This document shows positions 25,882-34,895 of a DNA stretch of 64,000 nucleotides, one piece after another. The translations under genes were made by a program, and so were the position numbers. The notes under the pieces were generated by a model. That model was given only the letters and a program-made list of their open reading frames with translations. It was not told the DNA's origin and did no database searches. The first letter of the stretch is position 1. The number at the start of each line of letters is the position of its first letter. Source of the DNA: Nitrospira sp. (lineage in GTDB: Bacteria > Nitrospirota > Nitrospiria > Nitrospirales > Nitrospiraceae); assembly GCA_030692565.1 (NCBI GenBank), contig JAUYAO010000050.1, positions 39,262 to 103,261 on the forward strand. The letters run 5' to 3'.

Positions 25882-26862
25882 ATGGGCGTCCTTCGGACAC
25901 TCTATGCTCCGGTCCGTAACCTCCTTAGAGGCAAACCGTTGCTGGCCGTCTTTCAGGTGTGTTTACGCTGTAACTCGAATTGCGGGTACTGCAATCTGCC
26001 GCTCAACCAAGGCCGTTATGAAATGACCAGAGATGAGATCCGGCGGGTCTTCACCGGGCTCTACCGGGACGGAGTGCGCATGGTCTTCCTCCAGGGCGGG
26101 GAGCCGTTGCTCCGCCGCGACCTGCCGGAAATTATCGAGGACCTTGCCGCCCTAGGCTTCTTCATCACCCTCATCACGAACGGCACAAAGTTGACGCCAC
26201 CGCTGCTGGACAGAATGGCGCCGCATCGGGTGACGATATCCGTGAGCCTGGATACGCTGGATCGCGAACGGTACCGGCAGATTCGCGGTGCCGATCAACT
26301 CGATCAGGTGCGTGAGGGGATCGCATTGCTCCAAGAGTATCCGCATCAGAAGTGTCTGGTGTGCATTGTGAGCGAACTGAATCGAGCCGAGGTTCCCGCG
26401 GTCGTCCGATTTGCAACGGAGCAAGGATTTCTGCCGGTGGTCGGCGCCTATCATTGGGAGGTGGGACTGTACGGGAAGAAGGATCCGGCGTTGATGTACG
26501 AGCGGCAACAAGCCGGCATGCTCTTCCAGCAGTTGCTCGATGAGGCGCTGATCCCATCGGGATCACTGAAGCGCTTTACGGAAGACAATGTTCGCTGGTT
26601 GCAGGGGCATGATTTGGAGCCCTGTGATGCGGGGCGCTATAGTATCGCCATCGATGCGTCCGGCAACGTGGCGCCCTGTCTCTCCTTGCCCTGTTCCGGA
26701 AATCTGCTGACGGCCTCCTTGAGTGATATTCTCGCAGGGTTCGATCGGGACGAGATTGCAAGCTGTTCGGGAAGATCATCCTGCAATCGGCTCGACAGCC
26801 GGATTGTCGGATCGATTGTGCGGCATCCACTCACAGCGCTGCGCACGCCGGTCACGTTGTGA
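25882..26862 (+). CDS. Radical SAM protein with C-terminal Cys cluster
   Basis: The 326-residue protein carries the radical SAM cluster motif CNSNCGYC (Cys30, Cys34, Cys37), the GGEPLL motif that contacts SAM, and TISVSLDTLD in the barrel. Cys residues near the C-terminus (CDAGRYSIAIDASGNVAPC) form the start of a SPASM-like auxiliary cluster region. The reaction is unknown. It heads an operon with a DUF547 lipoprotein, a ferritin-like protein and a TIGR04283-type glycosyltransferase, which hints at a modification pathway linked to arsenosugar or envelope glycan synthesis. Confidence 0.85.
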   Translation: MGVLRTLYAPVRNLLRGKPLLAVFQVCLRCNSNCGYCNLPLNQGRYEMTRDEIRRVFTGLYRDGVRMVFLQGGEPLLRRDLPEIIEDLAALGFFITLITNGTKLTPPLLDRMAPHRVTISVSLDTLDRERYRQIRGADQLDQVREGIALLQEYPHQKCLVCIVSELNRAEVPAVVRFATEQGFLPVVGAYHWEVGLYGKKDPALMYERQQAGMLFQQLLDEALIPSGSLKRFTEDNVRWLQGHDLEPCDAGRYSIAIDASGNVAPCLSLPCSGNLLTASLSDILAGFDRDEIASCSGRSSCNRLDSRIVGSIVRHPLTALRTPVTL

Positions 26863-26882
26863 GGGGCGCAGGAGTGGTTGCG

Positions 26883-27653
26883 ATGAGAGTCGCGATGATT
26901 GTTCTGATGGCGGTGCTGGGCGGTTGTTCGACGGTGCCCACGAATTACCGCCCAGCCATGCCCTTGGCCTCGGGAGAATTCTCTCATCAGCCGTTCGATC
27001 AGGTTTTGCAGGCGCATGTGCGGGACGGGGTGGTGGATTATCCGGCTATTCTGGATGACCGGCGGTTCGCGCAGTATCTGGATCACTTGGACCGTGTCGA
27101 TCCGAATAGTCTGCCGAAAGACGATCGATTGGCGCTCTGGATCAATGCCTATAACGCCTACGCCATCAAGGGGATCTTGGACGGCTATTCTCCCGGGACG
27201 TGGGCCGGGCGGTATCGGTACTTCATCGGGCGGACCTATCGCGCGGGAGGGGCCTCGATCAATCTGTACGATCTGGAGCGGGACATTCTCATTGCGCAAT
27301 TTCATGAGCCGCGGATGCACTTCGCGATCGTCTGTGCGTCCGCTTCCTGCCCCAAGTTACAGCCCTGGGCCTATGACCGGACACCGTTGGAGCAGCAACT
27401 TGAGCAGGTGACGCGCGGGTTTATTAATGATCCGTCCAGGAACCGGTTTGATCGAGACAACAGGGTTGCCTATCTCTCCAAGATCTTTGATTGGTTTATG
27501 GACGACTTTTCCGCGCACGCCGGCTCCGTGCTGCGGTTTGTGGCGCGCTATATCGCTGATGAAGAATTAGCTCATGATCTCACGGGAAATACGTATCGCA
27601 TCGAGTATCTCGACTATGACTGGAGTCTGAACGGTCCCGTACCGCAGAGGTGA
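26883..27653 (+). CDS. DUF547 family lipoprotein
   Basis: The ATG at 26883 follows CAGGAG; the product is a lipoprotein with lipobox VLGGC near residue 15. The mature part is DUF547: LALWINAYNAYAIKGIL, then INLYDLERDIL and the conserved HFAIVCASASCPKLQPWAY. DUF547 is structurally related to cysteine-type transglutaminase-like folds but its activity is not established. It begins 20 bp after the radical SAM gene, and the ferritin-like gene follows after 3 bp. Confidence 0.88.
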   Translation: MRVAMIVLMAVLGGCSTVPTNYRPAMPLASGEFSHQPFDQVLQAHVRDGVVDYPAILDDRRFAQYLDHLDRVDPNSLPKDDRLALWINAYNAYAIKGILDGYSPGTWAGRYRYFIGRTYRAGGASINLYDLERDILIAQFHEPRMHFAIVCASASCPKLQPWAYDRTPLEQQLEQVTRGFINDPSRNRFDRDNRVAYLSKIFDWFMDDFSAHAGSVLRFVARYIADEELAHDLTGNTYRIEYLDYDWSLNGPVPQR

Positions 27654-27656
27654 TGT

Positions 27657-28307
27657 GTGCTGGTAGGCCCCGATGAGAAAGTGCCGATCGCGCGGCTGCT
27701 GACGTTTCTTGAGCATGGTGAACGGATGGCGAACGAGTGTGCGCAGGCTCAGGCTGCTTTGGCGCCGGACGCGCCGTCGCGTCGGTTTCTCCTCAGCCAG
27801 GCCCGGCAGGAGTCGGCGCATGCGTTCGTGTTTCGGGGGGCCATTGCCTGGCTCGCGCCCAAACATCTGGGCGCCGCGCCGTTTCTTCCGGCCTTGGAAA
27901 CGTATCGGAAGATACTCGATGATGCATTGGCCCGTCAGGACTTGCTCGAAACCGTCCTGGCCGAGCAGGTCATTCTCGAAGGATTGGGAGAGGCGATTCT
28001 CACGCGCATCGAGGACGGGTTGGTGAAACGCGCCGCGCCTTTCGGCCGGCTACGGCGCATCCTGCTGCAGCAAGAAGAAGCCCATCATGGCTTCGGCCGG
28101 CGCATGCTGGAACGGGCCATGGCCGATGGTCGTATCGATGCAGTGACCCTGAGCCGCCGTGCCCAAGACTACCTCGCGCTGACCGATCAGATGGTGCTGG
28201 CGCTGAGCGATTTATTCGAAACCATCGCCGAAGATCCCACGGCCTGGGCGCAGGATGTCCGGAAGTTTCTGCCAGAGTGGCTGGTGGAACCGAGGGCAGA
28301 GTCTTAG
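27657..28307 (+). CDS. Ferritin-like di-iron protein
   Basis: The 216-residue protein is mostly helical and shows the di-iron ligand pattern: Glu in LEHGERM (about 19-22), ExxH in QESAH (Glu52, His55), Glu in VILEGLGE (about 108), and ExxH in QQEEAHHGF (Glu140, His143). It may be an oxidase, hydroxylase or iron-handling protein; no substrate is evident. It lies inside the operon between DUF547 and the glycosyltransferase, with gaps of 3 and 24 bp. No signal peptide was seen. Confidence 0.8.
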   Translation: MLVGPDEKVPIARLLTFLEHGERMANECAQAQAALAPDAPSRRFLLSQARQESAHAFVFRGAIAWLAPKHLGAAPFLPALETYRKILDDALARQDLLETVLAEQVILEGLGEAILTRIEDGLVKRAAPFGRLRRILLQQEEAHHGFGRRMLERAMADGRIDAVTLSRRAQDYLALTDQMVLALSDLFETIAEDPTAWAQDVRKFLPEWLVEPRAES

Positions 28308-28331
28308 CGGCCGATCACTGAAGCGTACACT

Positions 28332-29009
28332 ATGGTTTCCGTCATCATTCCCGCCTATAACGAAGAAAAGGCGCTGCCTGCGACGCTTCAGGCGCTCGTG
28401 GCGCAACCTGGTGACTACGAAGTTATTCTCGTTGACGGCGGGAGCGCAGACCGAACAGCGAAGTTGGCTGGCGCGGTCCCCGCGGTGCGCGTGCTCGCGG
28501 CGCCGAAAGGCCGTGCCTCCCAGATGAATGCCGGAGCTGTCATCGCGCAAGGGGAGTGGTTGCTGTTCCTCCATGCGGATACCCTGGTGCCGTCCGGGGC
28601 GATTCAGCGGTTAAACGAGATGGAGTCCGAGACGGCGATCCAGGCCGGTGGGTTCATGCATCAGTTTTCTGGTGACGACTGGCGGTTGAAGCTGATCTCA
28701 TTCTTAGACAACGTTCGCTGTATCCGCAGCCGGATTATCTACGGGGACCAAGCACTCTTTGTCCGCCGCGCCTTGTTTGAGCAACTCGGAGGATTCCCCA
28801 GCCGGCCGATTCTTGAAGACGTGGCGTTTTGTGAACGCCTGATCACGGTCACCACTCCGCTGCTGCTGTCGCCGCCCGTCGTCACCGATGCACGGAAGTT
28901 TTTGAAGATGGGTGTCTGGAGAAGCTTTCTCCGCGTTCTCCTCATCATCCTCCATGTCGAATTCCGTCTGCCCGTCCTCCCCAGAGCCTTCTTTCAGGAT
29001 ATTCGCTAA
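28332..29009 (+). CDS. TIGR04283-type glycosyltransferase (arsenosugar biosynthesis-associated)
   Basis: The 225-residue protein is a GT2-fold enzyme: VSVIIPAYNEEKALPATLQAL at the start, VDGGSADRT and LHADT (the sugar-nucleotide DxD equivalent), GGFMHQF and GDQALFVRR. The VDGGS start and short length match the TIGR04283 family, which is associated with ArsM/ArsS and selenodomain systems. The C-terminus is hydrophobic and basic (FLRVLLIILHVEFRLP), so it may be membrane-associated. Sugar donor and acceptor are unknown. Confidence 0.88.
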   Translation: MVSVIIPAYNEEKALPATLQALVAQPGDYEVILVDGGSADRTAKLAGAVPAVRVLAAPKGRASQMNAGAVIAQGEWLLFLHADTLVPSGAIQRLNEMESETAIQAGGFMHQFSGDDWRLKLISFLDNVRCIRSRIIYGDQALFVRRALFEQLGGFPSRPILEDVAFCERLITVTTPLLLSPPVVTDARKFLKMGVWRSFLRVLLIILHVEFRLPVLPRAFFQDIR

Positions 29010-29076
29010 CGCCGATTGTTTACCTTTCCCATGCTCCCTCGTCTAACCCATCAAACAGGGTTGGAAGGAGGGGGCT

Positions 29077-29517
29077 ATGCGACAGGTCTATGCACAAACA
29101 AGCGTATGTATTCTCTCAGGTGTTCTGCTGCTATCCGGGTGCACATCAACCTTGGTTCCAGACGATGTGAAGCGAACGGCAGGGTTGGACGGTCATTGTG
29201 CCGGAAGCGAGTGGGTGGACGATTCGTCGCTCTCGGTATTGCCGGTGCCGGTGGTTGCTTTTTTCGTGCCGCACTTCGATCTTCATAAGCTGACCAGTGA
29301 ACCATATCTGAGCCGCTGCGGAGCTTCGACGCGGGTCATTAATCGCGAGGTGTCGGTGAATACGGCCGCCTGTCTGCCGGCCGGACTGACGAGAATCATC
29401 ACCCTTGGCGTCTGGCAATGGTGTCCGGCCCGTGTCGCCTGGTCGGCAGACGTGTTGGCGGACGGATCGAGGCCGGCGGGATTGCAAACGAACGGGGTGC
29501 CTGCATCGAAATCGTAA
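29077..29517 (+). CDS. Hypothetical lipoprotein
   Basis: GGAAGGAGG precedes the ATG at 29077. The 146-residue product is a lipoprotein with lipobox LLLSGC at about residue 22. The mature part has four to five further Cys residues (HCAGSEW, LSRCGAS, AACLPAG, WCPARV) that could form disulfides. No family was recognised. It precedes the DUF5666 gene by 28 bp on the same strand. Confidence 0.65.
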   Translation: MRQVYAQTSVCILSGVLLLSGCTSTLVPDDVKRTAGLDGHCAGSEWVDDSSLSVLPVPVVAFFVPHFDLHKLTSEPYLSRCGASTRVINREVSVNTAACLPAGLTRIITLGVWQWCPARVAWSADVLADGSRPAGLQTNGVPASKS

Positions 29518-29545
29518 CCATTTCAATATTCACAGGAGTCAGGCA

Positions 29546-30997
29546 ATGAAACGAACACTTAATATGGTGTATTTCGTCGGCGCGATCGGGCTTGTCGGAA
29601 TGTTGTGGGGGTGTGGAAGCGGAGGGGGAAACGGGGCGCCGGCAGCGAGTGGCACTGGTAGTGCCAACGGCACGGCTGCCGCTTCCGGTACCGTCACCGG
29701 GTTCGGCAGCGTCTACGTCAACGGCAAGAAATTCGAGACCTCAGGCGCGTCGTTCATCGTTGACGGTCAGTCTGGAAGCCAGAGTGACTTGAAGTTGGGG
29801 ATGACGGTCGCGGTCATAGGGTCTGTGACGGGAGATCAACGGTCAGCCGTTTCGGTTCGCCAGCGAGATGCTGTGGAAGGGTTGGTTCAGTCGGTGGCTG
29901 TAGACGGTTTGAGCCTCGTGGTCATGGGGCAGACCGTACTGATCGATAATACGACCCTAATCGACAACAGTATTCCAGCCCAGTCGGTGCGCAATCTGGT
30001 AGTAGGAACGGACTTCGTCGAAGTGAACGGACATATTCGCCCCAACGGCGTAATCCAGGCGACCTTCATCGAAAAGAAGCCGGCGGGAACCGTGACGCCG
30101 GAAGTGCGCGGTTTTGTGAAGAGTCACAATGAGGGCGCCAGAACATTCCAGATCGGTAATCTGACGGTGATCTATACGGCCGCGCTTATCAACGATATGC
30201 CGAATCCAGCAGGCAATGCCTGGAACGGCCTGCTGGTCGAAGCCAAGGGGACCGGCGCCGGCAGCTTCAATCCGACGACAACCACCCTCACGGCGTCGAA
30301 GGTCGAGCCAGAGAATCAGGGTGTGCAGCAGGCGGATGAATTTGAAGTCGAAGGATTTGTGATGCAAGTGCTTGGGCCGGGAGACTTCTTCATCGGTTCG
30401 ACGCGTGTGCAAACGACCTTGAACACGGTATTTCGAGGCGGTACGATCGATGAGATCATCGTCGGCGCGAAGCTGTCTGCCGAAGGCCGGCTCGCCAACG
30501 GCATCGTGACGGCCAAACACGTCAAATTCCACGAAGGGGTGCGGCTGGAGGGGAACATTGCTTCGATCAATACTGGAACCGGCACCATCAACGTTACGGG
30601 TCTGTCCGGTGTGACGGTGACGGTGGATAGCCAGACAGAGGTGAAGACGGATACCGGAGCATCATTGAATGACCTGTCGGTGGGTGATCATGTGCGGGTT
30701 CGTGGACGGTTGAACGGAACGACCGGGATGATCGCGACGCGGGTCGAGCAGCGGTCGGCTACTGACGATGTGGATTTGCAGGGACCGGTGTGGGCGGTCT
30801 CCAATCCGAACCTGACCATCCTGGGGGTGTCCGTGAATACGTCGGGGATCTCCGAGGATGAGTTCAAGGGACTCAACGATCAGCCCATCGGCCGCGCCGC
30901 GTTCTTCAATGCGGTGAAGGTAAGTACCCTCGTCAAGGTGAAGGGGCGGATCGTAGGGGGCGTGGTAGCCTGGCGGGAAGCTGAGTTGGAAGACTAG
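29546..30997 (+). CDS. DUF5666-domain repeat lipoprotein
   Basis: CAGGAG precedes the ATG at 29546; the product is 483 residues. It has a signal peptide and lipobox MLWGC and a Gly/Ala/Ser-rich spacer. Then come tandem copies of a beta-rich module: each starts like GTVTGFGSVYVNGKKFE and contains ADGQ/LKLGMTVAV/VRQRDAVEG type segments. This is the DUF5666 pattern, an OB-like fold of unknown function. Such proteins are placed in the outer envelope. The open frame upstream to 29405 overlaps the previous gene and is not part of it. Confidence 0.8.
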   Translation: MKRTLNMVYFVGAIGLVGMLWGCGSGGGNGAPAASGTGSANGTAAASGTVTGFGSVYVNGKKFETSGASFIVDGQSGSQSDLKLGMTVAVIGSVTGDQRSAVSVRQRDAVEGLVQSVAVDGLSLVVMGQTVLIDNTTLIDNSIPAQSVRNLVVGTDFVEVNGHIRPNGVIQATFIEKKPAGTVTPEVRGFVKSHNEGARTFQIGNLTVIYTAALINDMPNPAGNAWNGLLVEAKGTGAGSFNPTTTTLTASKVEPENQGVQQADEFEVEGFVMQVLGPGDFFIGSTRVQTTLNTVFRGGTIDEIIVGAKLSAEGRLANGIVTAKHVKFHEGVRLEGNIASINTGTGTINVTGLSGVTVTVDSQTEVKTDTGASLNDLSVGDHVRVRGRLNGTTGMIATRVEQRSATDDVDLQGPVWAVSNPNLTILGVSVNTSGISEDEFKGLNDQPIGRAAFFNAVKVSTLVKVKGRIVGGVVAWREAELED

Positions 30998-31174
30998 CGA
31001 ATCGGAGCCCTGTCTGTGTCTTGAGGCGAGGGCAGAGGATCTCCCCGCTGCCCCCGCTTCGCACCGAGGGAGGGCGCGCGTTTACGAAAGACGCCGGGCT
31101 CCGTCCAATATGGCTGAAGAATGTAGGAAGGCCGGGTTGGTTGCCTCAGGAACTTCGACGTAGGAGGGATGTAT

Positions 31175-32071
31175 ATGAAGACGCTGCAACGTATGGGGAG
31201 AACGGTGTGGGCATTAGGGAGTCTGCTCGTGTTGGCACATCCGGTCTGGGCACAGACCGCTCCGCCGATTCAGAACGGGCAGGTGGAGATTCACGGGGCG
31301 TTGCCGAGAACGTCCAGTAGGTCGGTGGATATCGAAGCGGTGAAGCAGACGATTCAAGCACAGTTTGCGCGGCCAGGAGTGCAGGAGGTGCAGTTTCATA
31401 ACGTGTCTCTGACCGAGGCGGAGCAGCGGGCGTTGTTTTTGAATAGCGATCCCAATAAGAATCTTCTCCGGCAAGTCTCGACGGTGGTGCCCTCCGCAAC
31501 TGGCGCGGAGCGCAATGTGACATTTCGCAGCAACGACCTTCGAGCAAGAGTCGGACGGGAGGAAGGGCAGCTGCGGGCGCGAATCGAAGGGATCGATCAT
31601 TCCCAATTGACAGAGCCTGAACGGCAGAATCTTCAAGCGCAGTTCGATCGGTTTCGCCTCGAAGGGGGGACTGATCGTGGGGGCCGGAACGGGCGAGGCA
31701 ATAGCGGACACGGATCGGATAACAGCGGCCCGGGATCTGCCAATAGCGGCTCCGGTCGCGGGGACAATGGTAGCCGACGGGGTGGCGACGATATACGGGT
31801 GGCGCAGGCAGGCGATGTGCGGCAGGAGGATCGCCAGCAGGATCGGCGGGAAGATCGCCGCTCGAATGCAGGAGGCGAAGTGCGCGGGCTGGATCGCGCC
31901 GATCAAGTGGCCGGGGATCGCGGCCAGCAGGGACGGGACAATGCGCGAGCCGCTCAGATGGATCGGCCGAATCGCATCGAGCGAGCGGAACGTCCGCAAC
32001 GGCCGGAGCGCCCCGAGCGGCCGCAGAGACCGGAGCGGCCTGAACGTCCTGAGAGGGCTGGGCGGAACTAA
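31175..32071 (+). CDS. Secreted protein with Arg/Pro/Gln-rich repeat tail
   Basis: AGGAGG at 31162-31167 selects the ATG at 31175 over the one at 31169. The protein has a signal peptide ending VWA and a globular region to about residue 160, followed by a Gly/Asn/Ser-rich part. The tail then has QEDRQQDRREDRR and repeats of the form ERPQRPERPERP near the C-terminus. The VRQEDR stretch recurs in the gene at 36361-36666. The tail is strongly basic; a role in matrix or polymer binding is only a guess. Confidence 0.7.
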   Translation: MKTLQRMGRTVWALGSLLVLAHPVWAQTAPPIQNGQVEIHGALPRTSSRSVDIEAVKQTIQAQFARPGVQEVQFHNVSLTEAEQRALFLNSDPNKNLLRQVSTVVPSATGAERNVTFRSNDLRARVGREEGQLRARIEGIDHSQLTEPERQNLQAQFDRFRLEGGTDRGGRNGRGNSGHGSDNSGPGSANSGSGRGDNGSRRGGDDIRVAQAGDVRQEDRQQDRREDRRSNAGGEVRGLDRADQVAGDRGQQGRDNARAAQMDRPNRIERAERPQRPERPERPQRPERPERPERAGRN

Positions 32072-32103
32072 TCGAGTGCTGAATGTCAGGGGTGGCCAGG
32101 CAG

Positions 32104-32130
32104 CGGCGCCGGGAGACTTGCCCGGCGCCG
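32104..32130 (+). terminator. Hairpin after the Arg/Pro/Gln-rich gene
   Basis: A perfect 10-bp stem (CGGCGCCGGG with CCCGGCGCCG, 7-base loop) follows the stop by 32 bp. The following bases are TTGTG, so the T-run is weak. Confidence 0.5.
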
Positions 32131-32178
32131 TTGTGCTATCAGATCTGCGGGATGCAAGGTATGGAGAAAGGTGATGGA

Positions 32179-33078
32179 ATGATGCAGGCACAGTGGATAA
32201 GGGCGCTTATGAGTGTGATTGCGGTAATGGGGATGTGGGGCCTTGAGGTACAGGCGGCAGACAAGACTGACCTGGGGCCGGTACCTTCGGAACAGAATTG
32301 GCAGGTGGGGTTTACTCCGAGTTATAGCAGCGGGAAGTTCGGAACGAATACGACGAGCAGTTTTTTTTATGCGCCCTTATCAATCAGACGGATGTTCAAA
32401 GATGGGGATGTGACGCTCGTGATTCCCTTTGTGACGGCGACAAGTGATGGACGAGCGACGTTGGTCGGAGGAAATCCGGTTGTAGTTCAGGATAATAGTG
32501 GAAGTAATAGCGGTTCAGGGTCAAATAGCTGCGAGCCGGGTGAAGACAAGCCGTCCTGTCTGACCGGCCGAAGGCCTGGTCAAAAAACCACTACGGCTGG
32601 CCTGGGCGACATCATTCTCAGGGGCCGCTACTATGCCGTCGAAGAAGGCGACTATATGCCGCTGATAGCGGTGACGGGACGGATGAAGTTGCCGACCGCC
32701 AGCGCCAGTCAGGGTTTGGGAACCGGCGCGTTCGACTACGGCGCAGGCATCGAAATCTCGAAAATGTTGGGAGATAAGTGGATCGCATTTTTGGATGGCG
32801 GGTACAACGTCATCGGCGATCCCGAGGGGATCAACTTTCAGAACCAGCATTGGTATGACGTAGGGGCCGGCTACTACGTCACTAAAGATGTGTTGTGTAG
32901 CGTGTATTATGAAGAGTATCGGGCGATTGCCCGCGGGTTCGTGAATGCCCGGGATGTCTTTGTTGCCACGAACTATACGGCCTCGTCGGCCTGGCGTTTT
33001 TCAGGCGGAGTCACGGTGGGGCTATCCGACGGTGCGCCAGCCTATGCGCTGACGGTTGGAACCAGCTATCGCTTTTGA
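32179..33078 (+). CDS. Outer-membrane beta-barrel-type protein
   Basis: The ATG at 32179 is preceded by GAGAAAGG; a second ATG follows directly. The product of about 299 residues has a signal peptide ending VQA and then alternating polar/hydrophobic strands (FTPSYSSGKF, VTLVIPFVTATSD, FDYGAGIEISKML, WIAFLDGGYNVIGD). It ends in SYRF; a C-terminal Phe is the usual outer-membrane barrel signal. A Gly/Ser/Asn-rich loop with a Cys pair (CEPGEDKPSC) lies near residue 117. Size fits a 12-14-strand porin or transport channel of unknown substrate. Confidence 0.7.
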   Translation: MMQAQWIRALMSVIAVMGMWGLEVQAADKTDLGPVPSEQNWQVGFTPSYSSGKFGTNTTSSFFYAPLSIRRMFKDGDVTLVIPFVTATSDGRATLVGGNPVVVQDNSGSNSGSGSNSCEPGEDKPSCLTGRRPGQKTTTAGLGDIILRGRYYAVEEGDYMPLIAVTGRMKLPTASASQGLGTGAFDYGAGIEISKMLGDKWIAFLDGGYNVIGDPEGINFQNQHWYDVGAGYYVTKDVLCSVYYEEYRAIARGFVNARDVFVATNYTASSAWRFSGGVTVGLSDGAPAYALTVGTSYRF

Positions 33079-33171
33079 CGGATGGCTGTGCCGTTTACGA
33101 ATCGGGAGTTGTCGCGTCTAATGAATCAAGTCGGCCGAAGCAGACAGTCCGGTGGCAGTCAGGCCGGGTGA

Positions 33172-33765
33172 GTGGAGCGGATGATGCCACAGGATCACCG
33201 AGAAGGGCCTGACGATGCCCCGCTTGTGGCGCGCAGCCTCAAGCAGGATCAGGAGGCCTTCGGTCAGCTGATCGATCGCCACGCCGCGACGATCGTCAAT
33301 CTCGCGTACCGGATGGTCGGGAATCGAGCCGAGGCCGAGGATCTGGCGCAGGAAACATTTCTGTCGGCGTTCAAGTCCCTGTCGACGTTCCGGGCGGATG
33401 CGAAGTTTTCAACCTGGCTGTATCGTATCGCCACAAATAAGTGCAAAGACTGGCTGCGGGTGAAACGGCCCGGCCAGGGGCTATACGATGTCGATGTGGA
33501 CGAGGGGCTGGATGTGCATGTGGCAGAAGATCGAACGCCGGAGCGGCTCCTCTCGCAACAGCAGGTTGCCCTGGAACTCGAACAAGCGATCCAGCGGTTG
33601 CCGCCGCTCTATCGCGAGGCCTTTGTGCTCAAGCATGTCGAAGGATTGAGTTACGAGGAAATGCAGGAGATCTTGGGCGTGAACGGCGATACGTTGAAGA
33701 TGCGAGTCTACAAGGGACGGGTGCAACTCAGCCGCGAACTGACGGAACTGAATCCGACGCGATAG
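33172..33765 (+). CDS. ECF-type RNA polymerase sigma factor
   Basis: The 197-residue protein has sigma region 2 (AYRMVGNRAEAEDLAQETFLSAFKS, FRADAKFSTWLYRIATNKCKD) and region 4 (LPPLYREAFVLKHVEGLSYEEMQEIL, MRVYKGRVQLSREL) and nothing else, so it is an ECF factor. The start is GTG 33172 or the ATG pair at 33181/33184. The next gene, 29 bp downstream, is the CBM48 membrane protein, in the position usual for an anti-sigma factor. Target promoters probably include neighbouring envelope genes, but no consensus was identified. Confidence 0.92.
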   Translation: MERMMPQDHREGPDDAPLVARSLKQDQEAFGQLIDRHAATIVNLAYRMVGNRAEAEDLAQETFLSAFKSLSTFRADAKFSTWLYRIATNKCKDWLRVKRPGQGLYDVDVDEGLDVHVAEDRTPERLLSQQQVALELEQAIQRLPPLYREAFVLKHVEGLSYEEMQEILGVNGDTLKMRVYKGRVQLSRELTELNPTR

Positions 33766-33794
33766 CGTCCGGCGATCGAGGCAAGGTGAAGGCA

Positions 33795-34475
33795 ATGGAT
33801 GAGCAGGAACTCATGGTGCAGCGGTTTCTCGATCAAGATCTGACGCCGGAGGAGCGGGTGGCGTTTCTCCAGTCGGTCGATGTCGATCCCGCCTTGCGCC
33901 GGACATGGCTCAATCTTGAGATGGTGGTGGCGGAGGCGGCGCAACTGCCGAGGCTTACGCCATCGGCGAAGTTTATGAGCCAGTTGAAAGCGAAACTGGC
34001 TCCCCCTTCGGTCAGTCTCTGGGATCGTGTCTGTGCGGCCGTGACCGTGCCGCATACGCTGGAGTGGAATCTTGCCGGAGCGATGGCGGCAACTTGTGTG
34101 GCGATGGTGGCGATGGTGGGAGTCGTCAAGATGGTGCCGGAGCGAATCGTTGAAGTTCCTGTGGTTGCGACCCCGGTTCAGACAATTGCCGCGAACACGG
34201 ATCGGGAGTCAAAGGTCTTCGTCCGGCTGGTGTTGCTGCAACCGGGCGCGCAGTCGGTCGCAGTCGCGGGTGATTTCAATGGGTGGAATCCCGGGCAGAC
34301 GAAGCTGGAGCGGTCGGAAGGCGGCATGTGGACGGCGACGATTTCCCTGAAGCCCGGCCGGTATCAATACATGTTCGTGATCGACGGGAAACAATGGATT
34401 GCCGATCCCCTGGCGGGCGAAGCCTCCGGCGACGGCTTTGGAGCGGAAAATGCGGTGCTTGATGTCAGGATCTGA
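33795..34475 (+). CDS. Putative transmembrane anti-sigma factor with extracytoplasmic CBM48 domain
   Basis: The 226-residue protein has a cytoplasmic part of about 90 residues (MDEQELMVQRFLDQDLTPEE) that resembles the small helical domain of anti-sigma factors, though it lacks the His/Cys zinc motif. A membrane helix follows at about 92-113, then a linker, and from about residue 140 a CBM48/isoamylase-early-set domain with VAVAGDFNGWNPGQ and GRYQYMFVIDGKQW. This domain class binds alpha-glucans such as glycogen. Direct placement after the sigma gene suggests it holds that factor inactive and responds to a glycan outside the cytoplasm. Function is inference. Confidence 0.75.
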   Translation: MDEQELMVQRFLDQDLTPEERVAFLQSVDVDPALRRTWLNLEMVVAEAAQLPRLTPSAKFMSQLKAKLAPPSVSLWDRVCAAVTVPHTLEWNLAGAMAATCVAMVAMVGVVKMVPERIVEVPVVATPVQTIAANTDRESKVFVRLVLLQPGAQSVAVAGDFNGWNPGQTKLERSEGGMWTATISLKPGRYQYMFVIDGKQWIADPLAGEASGDGFGAENAVLDVRI

Positions 34476-34528
34476 ACCTAGGACATGCTTCCTTGCATCG
34501 TATTCGGCTGTCGGGTACTCTGCGGCCC

Positions 34529-34891
34529 ATGACGAGCGGACTCAAAATCGCGATGTGGAGCGTGGCGCTGGTACTGGCCATGAGCGCCTGCGCGCCGACG
34601 CTCAAGCCCGATATGCCCAGGCCGGTGACGGGCGGGGTGCGGTTTACCTACCTCGCGCCTGCGGCCACTACCGTGTATGTCGTGGGTTCGTTCAACGGGT
34701 GGGTCAAGGGTGCGACGTCGATGAAGCGAGAAGGGCAGACGGGGATCTGGATCGCCGAGGTGATGCTACGGCCGGGAGAACACACCTTCATGTACCTGGT
34801 CGACGGAAAAGAGTGGGTCGTGCCGCCGCTGGCGGAGGATTTCGTGACAGACGGATTCGGGCAAACCAACGGAGTCGTGATCGTTCGATAA
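34529..34891 (+). CDS. CBM48-domain lipoprotein
   Basis: The 120-residue protein is a lipoprotein with lipobox AMSAC (Cys21) followed by a single CBM48 domain: VYVVGSFNGWVKG, then the HTFMYLVDGKEW strand and a final NGVVIVR. It closely resembles the C-terminal domain of the preceding putative anti-sigma factor, so the pair probably arose by duplication and may sense or bind the same glycan, one at each membrane. No ribosome-binding site is obvious; the start lies 53 bp after the stop of the anti-sigma gene. Confidence 0.75.
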   Translation: MTSGLKIAMWSVALVLAMSACAPTLKPDMPRPVTGGVRFTYLAPAATTVYVVGSFNGWVKGATSMKREGQTGIWIAEVMLRPGEHTFMYLVDGKEWVVPPLAEDFVTDGFGQTNGVVIVR

Positions 34892-34895
34892 GACT

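Noticed and set aside
31214..32191. Minus-strand open frame (325 codons) opposite the Arg/Pro/Gln-rich secreted protein
   Set aside because: Its composition mirrors the repeat of the plus-strand gene, which has a ribosome-binding site and signal peptide; the antisense frame has neither.
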